This document shows, piece after piece, positions 54,669-62,576 of a DNA stretch of 64,000 bases. The stretch is from Rhodothermales bacterium (GTDB taxonomy: Bacteria; Bacteroidota; Rhodothermia; Rhodothermales; UBA10348), in contig JAEPNP010000003.1 of NCBI GenBank assembly GCA_017643395.1, forward strand, positions 428,899-492,898, written 5' to 3'. The translations under genes were made by a program, and so were the position numbers. Below the pieces are notes generated by a model. That model made no database searches. It saw nothing but the letters and a program-made list of their open reading frames with translations, and had not been told where the DNA came from. Position 1 is the first letter of the stretch. The number at the start of each line of letters is the position of its first letter.

Positions 54669-57259
54669 ACCAGCACCCTCCTCAGGTGATCGCGCAGCAT
54701 GCGCGCGAAGTCCAACAGACCGGTGGGTCGGGTGCCAGCCCGCATGTTCTTCCGTCCGATGCGGTACGCGACGGACCACTGTCTGAACAGGGTGGCCCAG
54801 GCGCCAAAGATCGATGTGCCGGGTTGATAGATGTGGGTGGCCTCGCTCGTCACGCCGTTCAGTTCGATGATCTGCAATCCGGTTCCCGCCGCCAGGTCCT
54901 CCTCCGACGGCACACGCAGGTCGAAGCGTCCAAAGTGGAAGCCGTCGATGCGTTCCGAGATATGTGTCATGGATTCCGTGAGGGCAGGGGTGATGAGGTG
55001 CCGGCCGTCGAGGAAAACGGCTCCCCGGCAGTGGGTGCCCAGTTCGACCAGTCGGATCCGCTCTCCGTCCTCGGGCACATAATCCAGGCGCTCGGCATTC
55101 GCGCGTTCATACACGTTCAGCATGGCGATAGCGCGATCATCGTCCACAATCAGCCGGTGCAGCATGTCGCGTCCGTTGCCGACGACCTCCGGGAATCGTT
55201 TGTCCGTGACGGAAAACACGACGCCCTCCTCACTGTCCGGGTCCCGGTACCAAAACACCCCGAACTCGCGGCCCGGCACGTAGCGCTGCACAATCGATGC
55301 CCGGGCCGGGCGCGCAAAATAGCGCAGCACGTCCTCGTCCGAGTGGGCTATCGAGACGCCTCGGCCGCGCTCGCCGACATCGGGCTTGAGGACAAGCGGG
55401 TAGTGCACTGCTCGCCGCGCCATGAACGCCTGTACCAGCCGCAGTCCCTCCGGGGGGCGAACACGGGCAGGGATGCGGGCATAGTCGGCGACGTACTCGC
55501 CGGGTATGAGGTCCAGTATGTCGGCCTTGGATTCGCCCACGAGACCCCCGTGCGGAATGCCCGGGTTTGCCGCTGTAAACGCGAGCGGGTGGCGAAAACG
55601 CACGGCCAGCCCCATGCACCAAAGCACCACCGGTGGGTAGAAGGCCCAGGGCGGCCAGAATTCCCACTGCACGGTGCCTTTCCACGCACCGACCAGGCGG
55701 CGGCGACCCTCGTGGGTGGCCATGAGCGGGATCAGTCGGGTCGCGACGATGAGCGTGACCACAAGGCCGAACAGCACCCACAGGGCGTAGGCCTCAAAGC
55801 GTTCGTAGTACTGTAGCACCCCCTGGCCGAGCCACATGGACAGCGCCACCAGCGCCGGTGTCCAGAGCAGGGCGGCAAGCAGGAAATAGCCCAAAAAGCG
55901 GCCGAAGGGTGCCTTCAGCACGCCCGCCGCCAGATAGGTGGGCAAGCGGGTGCCGGGAATGAAGCGCGAGACCAGTACGGCCCGAATGCCACGCTCGTCG
56001 AACCACTTCTCACCGACCCGAAGACGCTCCTCGGAGACAAACCATCGAAAGGGTCGCCGCGAAATCAGAGGACGACCAGCCCATCGGCCGAGCGCGTACA
56101 GGCCGACGTCTCCGATCACGATGCCCGCCAGCGCGGCCAGAAAAGCCTGGAGAAATGTCAGCGTGCCGCGGGCGGCCATCAGTCCGGCTCCGATGGTTGC
56201 GAGGTCTTCGCTGCCGAGTGTGGCGACTGCGACCAGGGACATGAGCACGAACAGGGTGAATCCTCCCGGCGGAGGCACCGAGTCCGGATCGAAGGGTCGA
56301 GCGGCTGCCCGCACTCGGGCGGAATCGGCCGCCTCCCGCCGCAGGGTCTGCCCCGACTCCACCCGGTCAACGAATGAGGCCACCAGGGCGGCCGTGGTGT
56401 CCGGCAGGGCGAACGGGAAGCTGTGGCCCGCGTCGCTGAAGGTGGACAGCTCACTCTGGGGCACCAGGCGGTAGTGCTCCACGGCTGCCGCATAGGGTAC
56501 CAGCGGATCGTCCCGGCCGTGAATGATGAGCATGGAGGGCTCAAACGCCTTCAGGATGCCGCGAAGGGGCCGTTGATCGGTCTCATAGAAATTCCGGGCG
56601 TATGGAACGCCGAGAATCGCATCGTCCAGCCAGCCGAAATGAGGTGTGGCTTCCCGCAGCAGCCACAGGGCGGAGAGCTGTAGCCCGTGGATGGCGTGGT
56701 TCAGCAGGTAGGTGCCCGTCAATTCCAACTCCTGCACGCCGATCGCGGACAGCATCACCACCGAGGAGAACCGCTCGGGCTGCATGCGATACCCTTCCAG
56801 CGCGACTCCGCCTGCCATGCTGTAGGCCACGACGTGCGCGGTCGGCACGTCGAGGCTGTCCAGCCAACTCAGCAGGTAACGACCATGCGCACGTACGGAG
56901 TAGTCCGGGATCTCCTGCGTGGATCGCTCGAATCCAGGCAGGTCGGGGGTCAGGACTCTGTATCCACGCTCACCCAGCGCCTCATGCATGTCCATCATGG
57001 AGCTCGAGGCAACCGGACTGCCGTGCAGGAGCACGATGGTCGGGCCGTCACCAGTCTGATCCGCGTAGGCCAAACGAACCGTATCGCCCTCAACGTGGGT
57101 GTCGCCCTCCACAGGTGGGAGATGGACCGCTGTCTGATAGGGTCTCAGGGACGGGGGGTCCGAAAGGAACCGAACAATCCCCGAGGCTACCAGAGCCAGC
57201 AGGTAACCGGCGACTAGCCAGCGGAGCAAGGCACCTCTTCCGGTGCCGCGGTCAGGCAC
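54665..57259 (-). CDS. Triple fusion: alpha/beta hydrolase, DedA, ATP-grasp
   Basis: The 864-residue membrane protein has an N-terminal anchor at about 12-30. An alpha/beta-hydrolase domain (about 50-310) has the triad Ser147 (AYSMAG), Asp250/251 (HGRDDPLVP) and His279 (DAGHSF). A DedA/SNARE-associated domain follows (about 345-510, SRFIPGTRLPTYLAAGV). Last is an ATP-grasp domain (about 590-820) with ATP-binding K625 (PLVLKPDVGERGRG) and metal-site residues around LQIIELNGVTSEATHIYQPG. Each is a known module, but the combination is unusual. The start is GTG. It overlaps the MlaE gene by 4 bp. A lipid headgroup or peptidoglycan-tailoring role is a guess. Confidence 0.85.
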   Translation of the reverse strand: MPDRGTGRGALLRWLVAGYLLALVASGIVRFLSDPPSLRPYQTAVHLPPVEGDTHVEGDTVRLAYADQTGDGPTIVLLHGSPVASSSMMDMHEALGERGYRVLTPDLPGFERSTQEIPDYSVRAHGRYLLSWLDSLDVPTAHVVAYSMAGGVALEGYRMQPERFSSVVMLSAIGVQELELTGTYLLNHAIHGLQLSALWLLREATPHFGWLDDAILGVPYARNFYETDQRPLRGILKAFEPSMLIIHGRDDPLVPYAAAVEHYRLVPQSELSTFSDAGHSFPFALPDTTAALVASFVDRVESGQTLRREAADSARVRAAARPFDPDSVPPPGGFTLFVLMSLVAVATLGSEDLATIGAGLMAARGTLTFLQAFLAALAGIVIGDVGLYALGRWAGRPLISRRPFRWFVSEERLRVGEKWFDERGIRAVLVSRFIPGTRLPTYLAAGVLKAPFGRFLGYFLLAALLWTPALVALSMWLGQGVLQYYERFEAYALWVLFGLVVTLIVATRLIPLMATHEGRRRLVGAWKGTVQWEFWPPWAFYPPVVLWCMGLAVRFRHPLAFTAANPGIPHGGLVGESKADILDLIPGEYVADYARIPARVRPPEGLRLVQAFMARRAVHYPLVLKPDVGERGRGVSIAHSDEDVLRYFARPARASIVQRYVPGREFGVFWYRDPDSEEGVVFSVTDKRFPEVVGNGRDMLHRLIVDDDRAIAMLNVYERANAERLDYVPEDGERIRLVELGTHCRGAVFLDGRHLITPALTESMTHISERIDGFHFGRFDLRVPSEEDLAAGTGLQIIELNGVTSEATHIYQPGTSIFGAWATLFRQWSVAYRIGRKNMRAGTRPTGLLDFARMLRDHLRRVLV

Positions 57260-57268
57260 AGGAAGCGA

Positions 57269-57790
57269 TCAGTCTTTTGTCGCCATACTGCGGTGGCGCA
57301 GCGTGGACGGGGCCACTCCGAAGTCCGGCGAAGGCTCGCGTCCCTGCAACCGGAGGATGAATGCAATCAGGGCGTAGTGGTGCACCGTGTGTGCCTGCAG
57401 ATACTGCAGTTCGCGGCGCGCGGTGCTGCGGGACCACGGATCACTGTCCGAACCGTGGGAAGAGCCGTCCAGCCGGACGCGGACTTCGCAGTCGTGACCG
57501 GACAGGGCCTCCATGGCCTCCACCAGAGCGAGCACCACACTGCGAGCGTACTCCGTGCTACCCGATATCCGTTCGTCTCTCCGTCGACCATCATAGTCGA
57601 TGGCGCCTGACGGCAGGCCCTGCACAAAACACTGATAGTGCTCGAGAATGTGGCGCAGGTGCTCACCAACTCCGCTCCGGAAGAACGGAGGGCGCGTCTC
57701 GATGAAGGCCGCATCGTCCAGGTCCTCCAACAGGAGAAGAGCCTGGCGCAGATAGGCCACGTTGTGCGCAACAAGCGTGACAGTACTCAT
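57269..57790 (-). CDS. DinB-like four-helix-bundle protein
   Basis: The 173-residue protein has the DinB/YfiT pattern: an N-terminal helix with LRQALLLLEDLDDAAF, metal-site histidines in SGVGEHLRHILEHYQCF and the closing HTVHHYALIAFILRLQG. DinB-fold proteins bind a metal ion and often act as thiol-dependent transferases. The substrate is unknown. It overlaps the PlsC-like gene by 4 bp and precedes the triple-fusion gene by 9 bp. Confidence 0.75.
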   Translation of the reverse strand: MSTVTLVAHNVAYLRQALLLLEDLDDAAFIETRPPFFRSGVGEHLRHILEHYQCFVQGLPSGAIDYDGRRRDERISGSTEYARSVVLALVEAMEALSGHDCEVRVRLDGSSHGSDSDPWSRSTARRELQYLQAHTVHHYALIAFILRLQGREPSPDFGVAPSTLRHRSMATKD

Positions 57791-58566
57791 TCGGTCGGGG
57801 CGCCGTGGATGGGTTCGAAGGCCGCACTGACCCGTTCGTGAAGTCGTGCAGTCAGCGCCTTACGGTTTTCTGCCTGCACAGGATTCGGGTCGAAGGACAA
57901 CCAGGCGTCGAAGTGGGGGATGCTGAGCAGGTGATACAGATGATCCAGAAAGGTCATCGAACCCCACCAGCAGACGGTGTGGGCCGTGTCGATTCCAGGG
58001 GGAGTGGTATACCGCAGCGTGGCCGCGTGGACCGGAAAACCGGTCACGGAAGGATACGCCAGAAGCCCTGAGTGAAATCGCTCAACCTGGGCCCCGGCGG
58101 TCGAAGTGCCCTCCGGAAACACGGTGAGTCCTCGCTGCCGGGCAAGTACATCGGCAACCAGGGTATTGATGCGCATGAGCTCTCGTTTGTTACTGCGATC
58201 CAGAAAAAGCGTGCCGGTAAGCCGGGCCAGCCCTCCGATCACAGGCCATCGCGCGATTTCGGCCTTCGAGATGAACTCGGTCCCGGTAGCAGCGCGGAGC
58301 ACCAGGATGTCCATGTAGCCGAGGTGGTTGCAGACCAGCATGAACGGAGGGTCCGGCGCAGGCCCGTCGACATGGAGCCGAACGCCCAGCGGCCGCAGCA
58401 CGGCGCGTGCCGAGGCCGTGACCAGGGCGGCCCGGGCGCGGCGGGACGAGGCCGGGAATGCGATAAGGGCCAGTCCGGTGACGGCCAGCACCGCGGCCAG
58501 CAGGCTCATGACGGTGAGGATAAAGAGCAGCCGGAGGCCACCGCGCAGCGGCGCTAGGACGGACAC
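57787..58566 (-). CDS. PlsC-family acyltransferase (OlsA-like)
   Basis: The 259-residue protein has a membrane segment at about 13-37 and the HX4D motif (NHLGYMDI) with FPEGTST further on. This is a 1-acylglycerol-3-phosphate acyltransferase-type enzyme. Directly downstream of an OlsB-like gene, which it overlaps by 13 bp, it is likely an O-acyltransferase such as OlsA that completes an ornithine-type lipid. The start is GTG. Confidence 0.82.
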   Translation of the reverse strand: MSVLAPLRGGLRLLFILTVMSLLAAVLAVTGLALIAFPASSRRARAALVTASARAVLRPLGVRLHVDGPAPDPPFMLVCNHLGYMDILVLRAATGTEFISKAEIARWPVIGGLARLTGTLFLDRSNKRELMRINTLVADVLARQRGLTVFPEGTSTAGAQVERFHSGLLAYPSVTGFPVHAATLRYTTPPGIDTAHTVCWWGSMTFLDHLYHLLSIPHFDAWLSFDPNPVQAENRKALTARLHERVSAAFEPIHGAPTE

Positions 58567-59342
58567 GTAAAGAAGGCCAGTCTCGCCGGCTCCAGCGCCT
58601 CGAGGTCAAAGAGCGCCAGATAATCCACAGTGCGGAATTCGCGATCGATGGCGGGTTCCGAACAGATGCGCGCTCCCAGGGAGAGGTACGCGCTCATGAG
58701 ACGGGGAATGTGGTCGCCTCCGGGTTCGGGATGATCCAGCAGGCATCGGTGGCTTTCCAGCGCGGGGATCAGGAAGGCACGATGCAGGCCATCCTGCCGC
58801 CTGAGGCGTTCGAAGACGCGCGTTGCCTCGTGTGGGTCCTGGCTGGTGAGCGAGCAGCAACCGAACAGGTAGCGCAGTTGATTGAACGCCAGATACTGCC
58901 CCAGACCCTGCCACAGCAGATACAGCACACGCAGGTTGCGGTGCTCCCGGGCGATGCATGCGCGGCCTATCTCAGCCGAGGCCGCGAGCACATCAGCCGG
59001 CATGGCACCGAGTTCGAACTCAGACGCTGAATAGAAGCCGCATCCGGCAGCAGCCATGTCCCCGGTCTGCAGCCGGTAGGTACCCACGACGGCACCGGAA
59101 GCCCGGTCCCGCACCAGCAGGTGATGACAGTGCGCATCGAATCGGTCCACGTCACGACCGGTCTCATGCGAGGCCTCCAGGCCTTCCTCCAGCTCCAGAT
59201 TGAACACCCGGTAGCGCAGCAAAAAGGTCTGATCGAGGTCTTCGGGTGTAGCCGCAAACTCCAGCGCGTAGCGGCTGCTGGACGAAGTCAGCACCGGGAG
59301 CCTGTGCGGTGCGGGAAGCGCAAAATCAGGAACGGCCGACAT
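58554..59342 (-). CDS. OlsB-like N-acyltransferase (GNAT fold)
   Basis: The 262-residue protein fits OlsB/autoinducer-synthase-like acyltransferases: LRYRVFNLELEEGLEAS, DRFDAHCHHLLVRDRASGAV, GTYRLQTGD, EIGRACIAREHRN and LFGCCSLTSQDP are the family blocks. OlsB adds a 3-hydroxyacyl chain to ornithine. With the PlsC-like gene it would make ornithine lipid. It starts at ATG, 3 bp after the preceding gene. Confidence 0.8.
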   Translation of the reverse strand: MSAVPDFALPAPHRLPVLTSSSSRYALEFAATPEDLDQTFLLRYRVFNLELEEGLEASHETGRDVDRFDAHCHHLLVRDRASGAVVGTYRLQTGDMAAAGCGFYSASEFELGAMPADVLAASAEIGRACIAREHRNLRVLYLLWQGLGQYLAFNQLRYLFGCCSLTSQDPHEATRVFERLRRQDGLHRAFLIPALESHRCLLDHPEPGGDHIPRLMSAYLSLGARICSEPAIDREFRTVDYLALFDLEALEPARLAFFTCPS

Positions 59343-59345
59343 GGC

Positions 59346-60056
59346 TCAGGTGTCCGGCCGGTACAGCTGGGCGTCATCGACCTCGATCCACTCCAGGCCC
59401 GGAAGACGCCAGGTGGTGCCGCGCAGTTCGATGCGTCGGGCGGCCAACCGCACGGCCTCCTCGCGTTCGAGGCCTGTCAGGAATACCGGCTCGCGCTCGG
59501 CTCCACCCAGCGGCTCGGGCTGGAACATGGCAGGCACGCCGCCCAGGATGCAGTGCCGGGCACAGGCACGGTGCACCGTGCCGTGCGCCGGATTCATCAC
59601 GCCCAGGAAACACTTCGCGCCGACGATTTCGCCGACCATGCGCACCGGCCCCCCCTGCACGGGCACGGGCATGGGGTCGATGGTCTCGGAGACCTGTGTG
59701 GCCTCGGAGCCCAACTCCAGCATCACATGCGCACCGCGAACAATGCGGAAGCCGGAGGCCTGCACATTCGAGCCCGGGAGTGCATCCACCTGCGCTCCCG
59801 CCTTGCCACTTCCGACCAGAGTGACGACAGATCCGTCCGCCATTCTGAGATGCGGCACCGGATGGGTGCCGAAGCGGCCTTGAACTTCGGAGGTGTTACC
59901 GAACTCAAAGCGGGATTCATCAAACGCCTGGGCCTGCACCAGGAGTGCCAGGCAAATGACCAGGAGAATCCCGGTGACGGGCACGAATCGTCGCACCATG
60001 CGCCGGTGCGGCTCGGGGGAACGTTCCTGATAGCCTATGTAAAACGGATCATCCAT
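59346..60056 (-). CDS. Membrane-anchored protein of unknown function
   Basis: The 236-residue protein has a short cytoplasmic N terminus, one membrane anchor (about 25-43) and a periplasmic part. This contains a Gly/Val-rich middle and a Cys/His cluster (GAKCFLGVMNPAHGTVHRAC, ARHCILGG) that could bind metal or form disulfides. It overlaps the Rieske fusion gene upstream by 8 bp, so a partnership with that redox protein is plausible. I do not recognise a family. Confidence 0.62.
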   Translation of the reverse strand: MDDPFYIGYQERSPEPHRRMVRRFVPVTGILLVICLALLVQAQAFDESRFEFGNTSEVQGRFGTHPVPHLRMADGSVVTLVGSGKAGAQVDALPGSNVQASGFRIVRGAHVMLELGSEATQVSETIDPMPVPVQGGPVRMVGEIVGAKCFLGVMNPAHGTVHRACARHCILGGVPAMFQPEPLGGAEREPVFLTGLEREEAVRLAARRIELRGTTWRLPGLEWIEVDDAQLYRPDT

Positions 60057-61077
60057 CGATCGTGGCAGGCTCTACGGAAGTGCCGGGCGGAAGTGGCGTC
60101 GGATCCAGGTAGACATGGCCCTTTCGCACGGCCACTCGGAAAACCGGCAGGCGTTCGGTAAAGGGGTCGGGTGCACAGCCGGTCTGCACGTCATACTCAT
60201 AGCCATGCCAGGGGCACACGGCGCAGCCGTTGATGACACGCCCCTCCCAAAGCGGGCCGCCTTGATGACGACACACCCCCGACAGTGCTGTTACCTGGCG
60301 GCCGCTACGAAACACGGCCACCGACTCGCCGGCAACCTCCACGCTGCAGGCGCGGCCGTCGGGAATGTCCACGGCCGCGCAGACAGGTATCCAGTCGGTT
60401 TCCGCGTGAGAGGCGGGCCTCTGGCGACGATCCCGTACCGCCGCCGCGATGTGCGTTCCGCCGACCAGCGTCAGGCCGGCCAGCACGATGCCACCCCACA
60501 CGGACCCGTTTGGCTGGTGAAGGATGCCGAACGCCACATGGGCAATCAGGGCTGCATAGGCGACGTAGACGCCCTGGTGCAGTCGCTTCCAGGTCACGGC
60601 CGACAGGCGCGAGAGCCAGAAGTCGTGACTGGTCGCCGCCATGAGAAAGAGTACGACAAGCGCGAGAAGCCCGAACGCCTGGAACGGCACGGTGCCCTCT
60701 ACCGGGCCACCTCCGTCCGTGAGGATGGAGACCACGGGATTCAGAGGCCCTAGCACGTGAAACTGAACGGTGCTCAACACCGCGTGAGCCAGCGCCATGA
60801 CGAACATGGTCACGCCGAGGTGCCGCCGATTGTAGAGCAGGGGGGCAGTGCCCGGAAACAGCCGATGCAGCGGCCCGATGATCAGCACCACGTGCAGCAG
60901 CACGAACGCTGCGGAGCCGAATGCGCGTATGAGCGCAGTTTCGACGGTCGCATCCGGAAACAGCACAAACGTGCCGGCCACGAACGCGGCCAGATACAGC
61001 GCCAGGCCCGCGAGCAGCACCGTGTCGTATATCCGCTTCTGCCGGTTCCAGCCGACGGCCTGATACGCGTGACCCAT
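60049..61077 (-). CDS. Ferric-reductase-like membrane domain fused to Rieske protein
   Basis: The 342-residue protein has six or so membrane helices (about 18-215, with haem-ligand type histidines as in MsrQ/ferric reductases, for example HLGVTMFVMALAHAV and KRLHQGVYVAYAAL). It is followed by a Rieske [2Fe-2S] domain with CRH at 269-271 and CPWH at 288-291. A membrane electron carrier is likely. The start overlaps the previous stop (TGATG). Confidence 0.84.
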   Translation of the reverse strand: MGHAYQAVGWNRQKRIYDTVLLAGLALYLAAFVAGTFVLFPDATVETALIRAFGSAAFVLLHVVLIIGPLHRLFPGTAPLLYNRRHLGVTMFVMALAHAVLSTVQFHVLGPLNPVVSILTDGGGPVEGTVPFQAFGLLALVVLFLMAATSHDFWLSRLSAVTWKRLHQGVYVAYAALIAHVAFGILHQPNGSVWGGIVLAGLTLVGGTHIAAAVRDRRQRPASHAETDWIPVCAAVDIPDGRACSVEVAGESVAVFRSGRQVTALSGVCRHQGGPLWEGRVINGCAVCPWHGYEYDVQTGCAPDPFTERLPVFRVAVRKGHVYLDPTPLPPGTSVEPATIDG

Positions 61078-61439
61078 CAGTCGACCACCTCGGTCTGTGC
61101 CGCGTCCGGTCTGGACGTCCAGCCGGCCGCCAGGGCTGCGAGCGACACCAGTATCATCACGATCACGGCCACAAGGTGAACTCGCCTCGGCGGGGCAGGC
61201 CGTCCGATGGGCTCATCGTGCGCGGTGTGCGGAGGAGCCGGCCGCGCCGAACGGATCACGAGCGGCCACAGAGCGACGAGCCCGGGCGTAATGAGGACCC
61301 GAAACCCCCACGATCCCGCCCGCACGTCTGGATCCTCCGGGTCCACACCGCGGAACTGTCGCCAAATCGCAACGAGAACGCCGACCGCCACATAGAGGGC
61401 GAACAGACGCCAGATCCAGACGGCCAGTGGTTCAGGCAT
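61077..61439 (-). CDS. Small two-helix membrane protein
   Basis: The 120-residue protein has hydrophobic segments at about 5-25, 45-62 and 88-107, with a charged middle containing proline and histidine. It is first in the 61439-50439 unit and overlaps the Rieske fusion gene (TGATG), so it probably belongs to the same membrane redox unit. The family is not recognised. Confidence 0.65.
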   Translation of the reverse strand: MPEPLAVWIWRLFALYVAVGVLVAIWRQFRGVDPEDPDVRAGSWGFRVLITPGLVALWPLVIRSARPAPPHTAHDEPIGRPAPPRRVHLVAVIVMILVSLAALAAGWTSRPDAAQTEVVD

Positions 61440-61539
61440 GAACAGATCGGTTGGGGGGATGGCAAGCTAACCGGGGCCGGGGTGCTGGGCAATTACCCGA
61501 GTATGACCGATCATGCGGCGCCACCTGAACTCTAGAGCC

Positions 61540-61908
61540 ATGGCCGACGCCACCCTGTACAGCTGGGACGACATTGAAGAGGAAGCGCTGAATCCGCTTC
61601 TGGGTCGCAAACTCATCACTGGAGATGACGTGATGATCGCCCAGGTATTCCTGAAGAAGGGCGCCGTCGTGCCCATGCATTCCCACCACAATGAGCAGGT
61701 CACCTACATCCTGAAGGGCGTGCTGCGCTTCACCATCGGCGGTGACAACCCCCGAACGGTGGACGTGCATGCGGGCGATGTGCTTCATCTTCCGTCCCAC
61801 GTGCCGCATGAGGCGCTCGCCCTGGAGGACACGCTGGATGTGGACGTGTTCACTCCGCCGCGGCAGGACTGGCTGGACGGGACTGACAAGTACCTGAGAG
61901 ACGGTTGA
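61540..61908 (+). CDS. Small cupin-domain protein
   Basis: From the ATG at 61540 the protein has 122 residues. The double-strand cupin motifs are present: motif 1 VPMHSHHNEQVTYILKGVLR with metal ligands HxH and E, and motif 2 AGDVLHLPSHVPHEALAL. It could be a metal-binding sugar isomerase-like or a dioxygenase-like protein. It is isolated and converges with the thioredoxin-like gene. An earlier start at 61513 is possible. Confidence 0.85.
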   Translation: MADATLYSWDDIEEEALNPLLGRKLITGDDVMIAQVFLKKGAVVPMHSHHNEQVTYILKGVLRFTIGGDNPRTVDVHAGDVLHLPSHVPHEALALEDTLDVDVFTPPRQDWLDGTDKYLRDG

Positions 61909-61924
61909 CAGCGGCGCGGCTCCA

Positions 61925-62518
61925 TCAGGGACCCGCCTCCTCCAGCAGTTTGTCCAGGCCTGTTCGGAATCGGCGCGAGTCATAGTCGGCCATGCCGCCC
62001 TCGTGCACCGCAATCCGGCCCTCCCGGTCGACTACCACTGTAGTCGGAATCAGGCCCGTGCTCAGGCCCTGTGGGATCGGCCCGATTGGCCTGACCAACT
62101 CCAGGCCGAAGTCGCTGCGTTCCAGATACTCCCGGGCCACGCCCGGATCCTCGTCCAGGTTAACCATCAGGAAACGCACGCGCTCGCCGTAGTCGCGGTG
62201 CAGCCGCGAAATCGCCGGCATTTCGGCAAGGCACGGCGCACACCACGTGGCCCAGAAGTTGATGAACCGCACCTGGCCCTCAAAGTCCTCGAGCCGGTGA
62301 GCCTGTCCATCCGCGGTGCGCACCACCAGGCCGGTCGGTGCGGCCGCTCGCTCCTCCGAAGGGCGGATGTCCGGGTGAAACAGCCCGGTTTCAAGGAGGA
62401 CACGCTGCATGCCTGCCTGCACGTGCACCGCCATGCCGGTCAGGTGAAGCACACCAATGACGAGCAGGCCCCATAGCCAGCCATTTTTCCACCAGGGCTG
62501 TTTCTCGCGCTTCTCCAT
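61925..62518 (-). CDS. TlpA/ResA-like thioredoxin-fold protein
   Basis: From the ATG at 62518 the protein has 197 residues: a membrane anchor (about 12-32), then a thioredoxin fold with WCAPC (C93, C96) and the cis-proline region GLIPTTVVVDREGRI. It acts in periplasmic disulfide reduction, for example cytochrome c maturation. A longer frame to 62563 is a leader artefact. Confidence 0.86.
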   Translation of the reverse strand: MEKREKQPWWKNGWLWGLLVIGVLHLTGMAVHVQAGMQRVLLETGLFHPDIRPSEERAAAPTGLVVRTADGQAHRLEDFEGQVRFINFWATWCAPCLAEMPAISRLHRDYGERVRFLMVNLDEDPGVAREYLERSDFGLELVRPIGPIPQGLSTGLIPTTVVVDREGRIAVHEGGMADYDSRRFRTGLDKLLEEAGP

Positions 62519-62576
62519 CGCCGGATTTGGTGTTCTCCCAGGCCCCCGTGTTACGCGCGGCACCTATACTCCCGGC

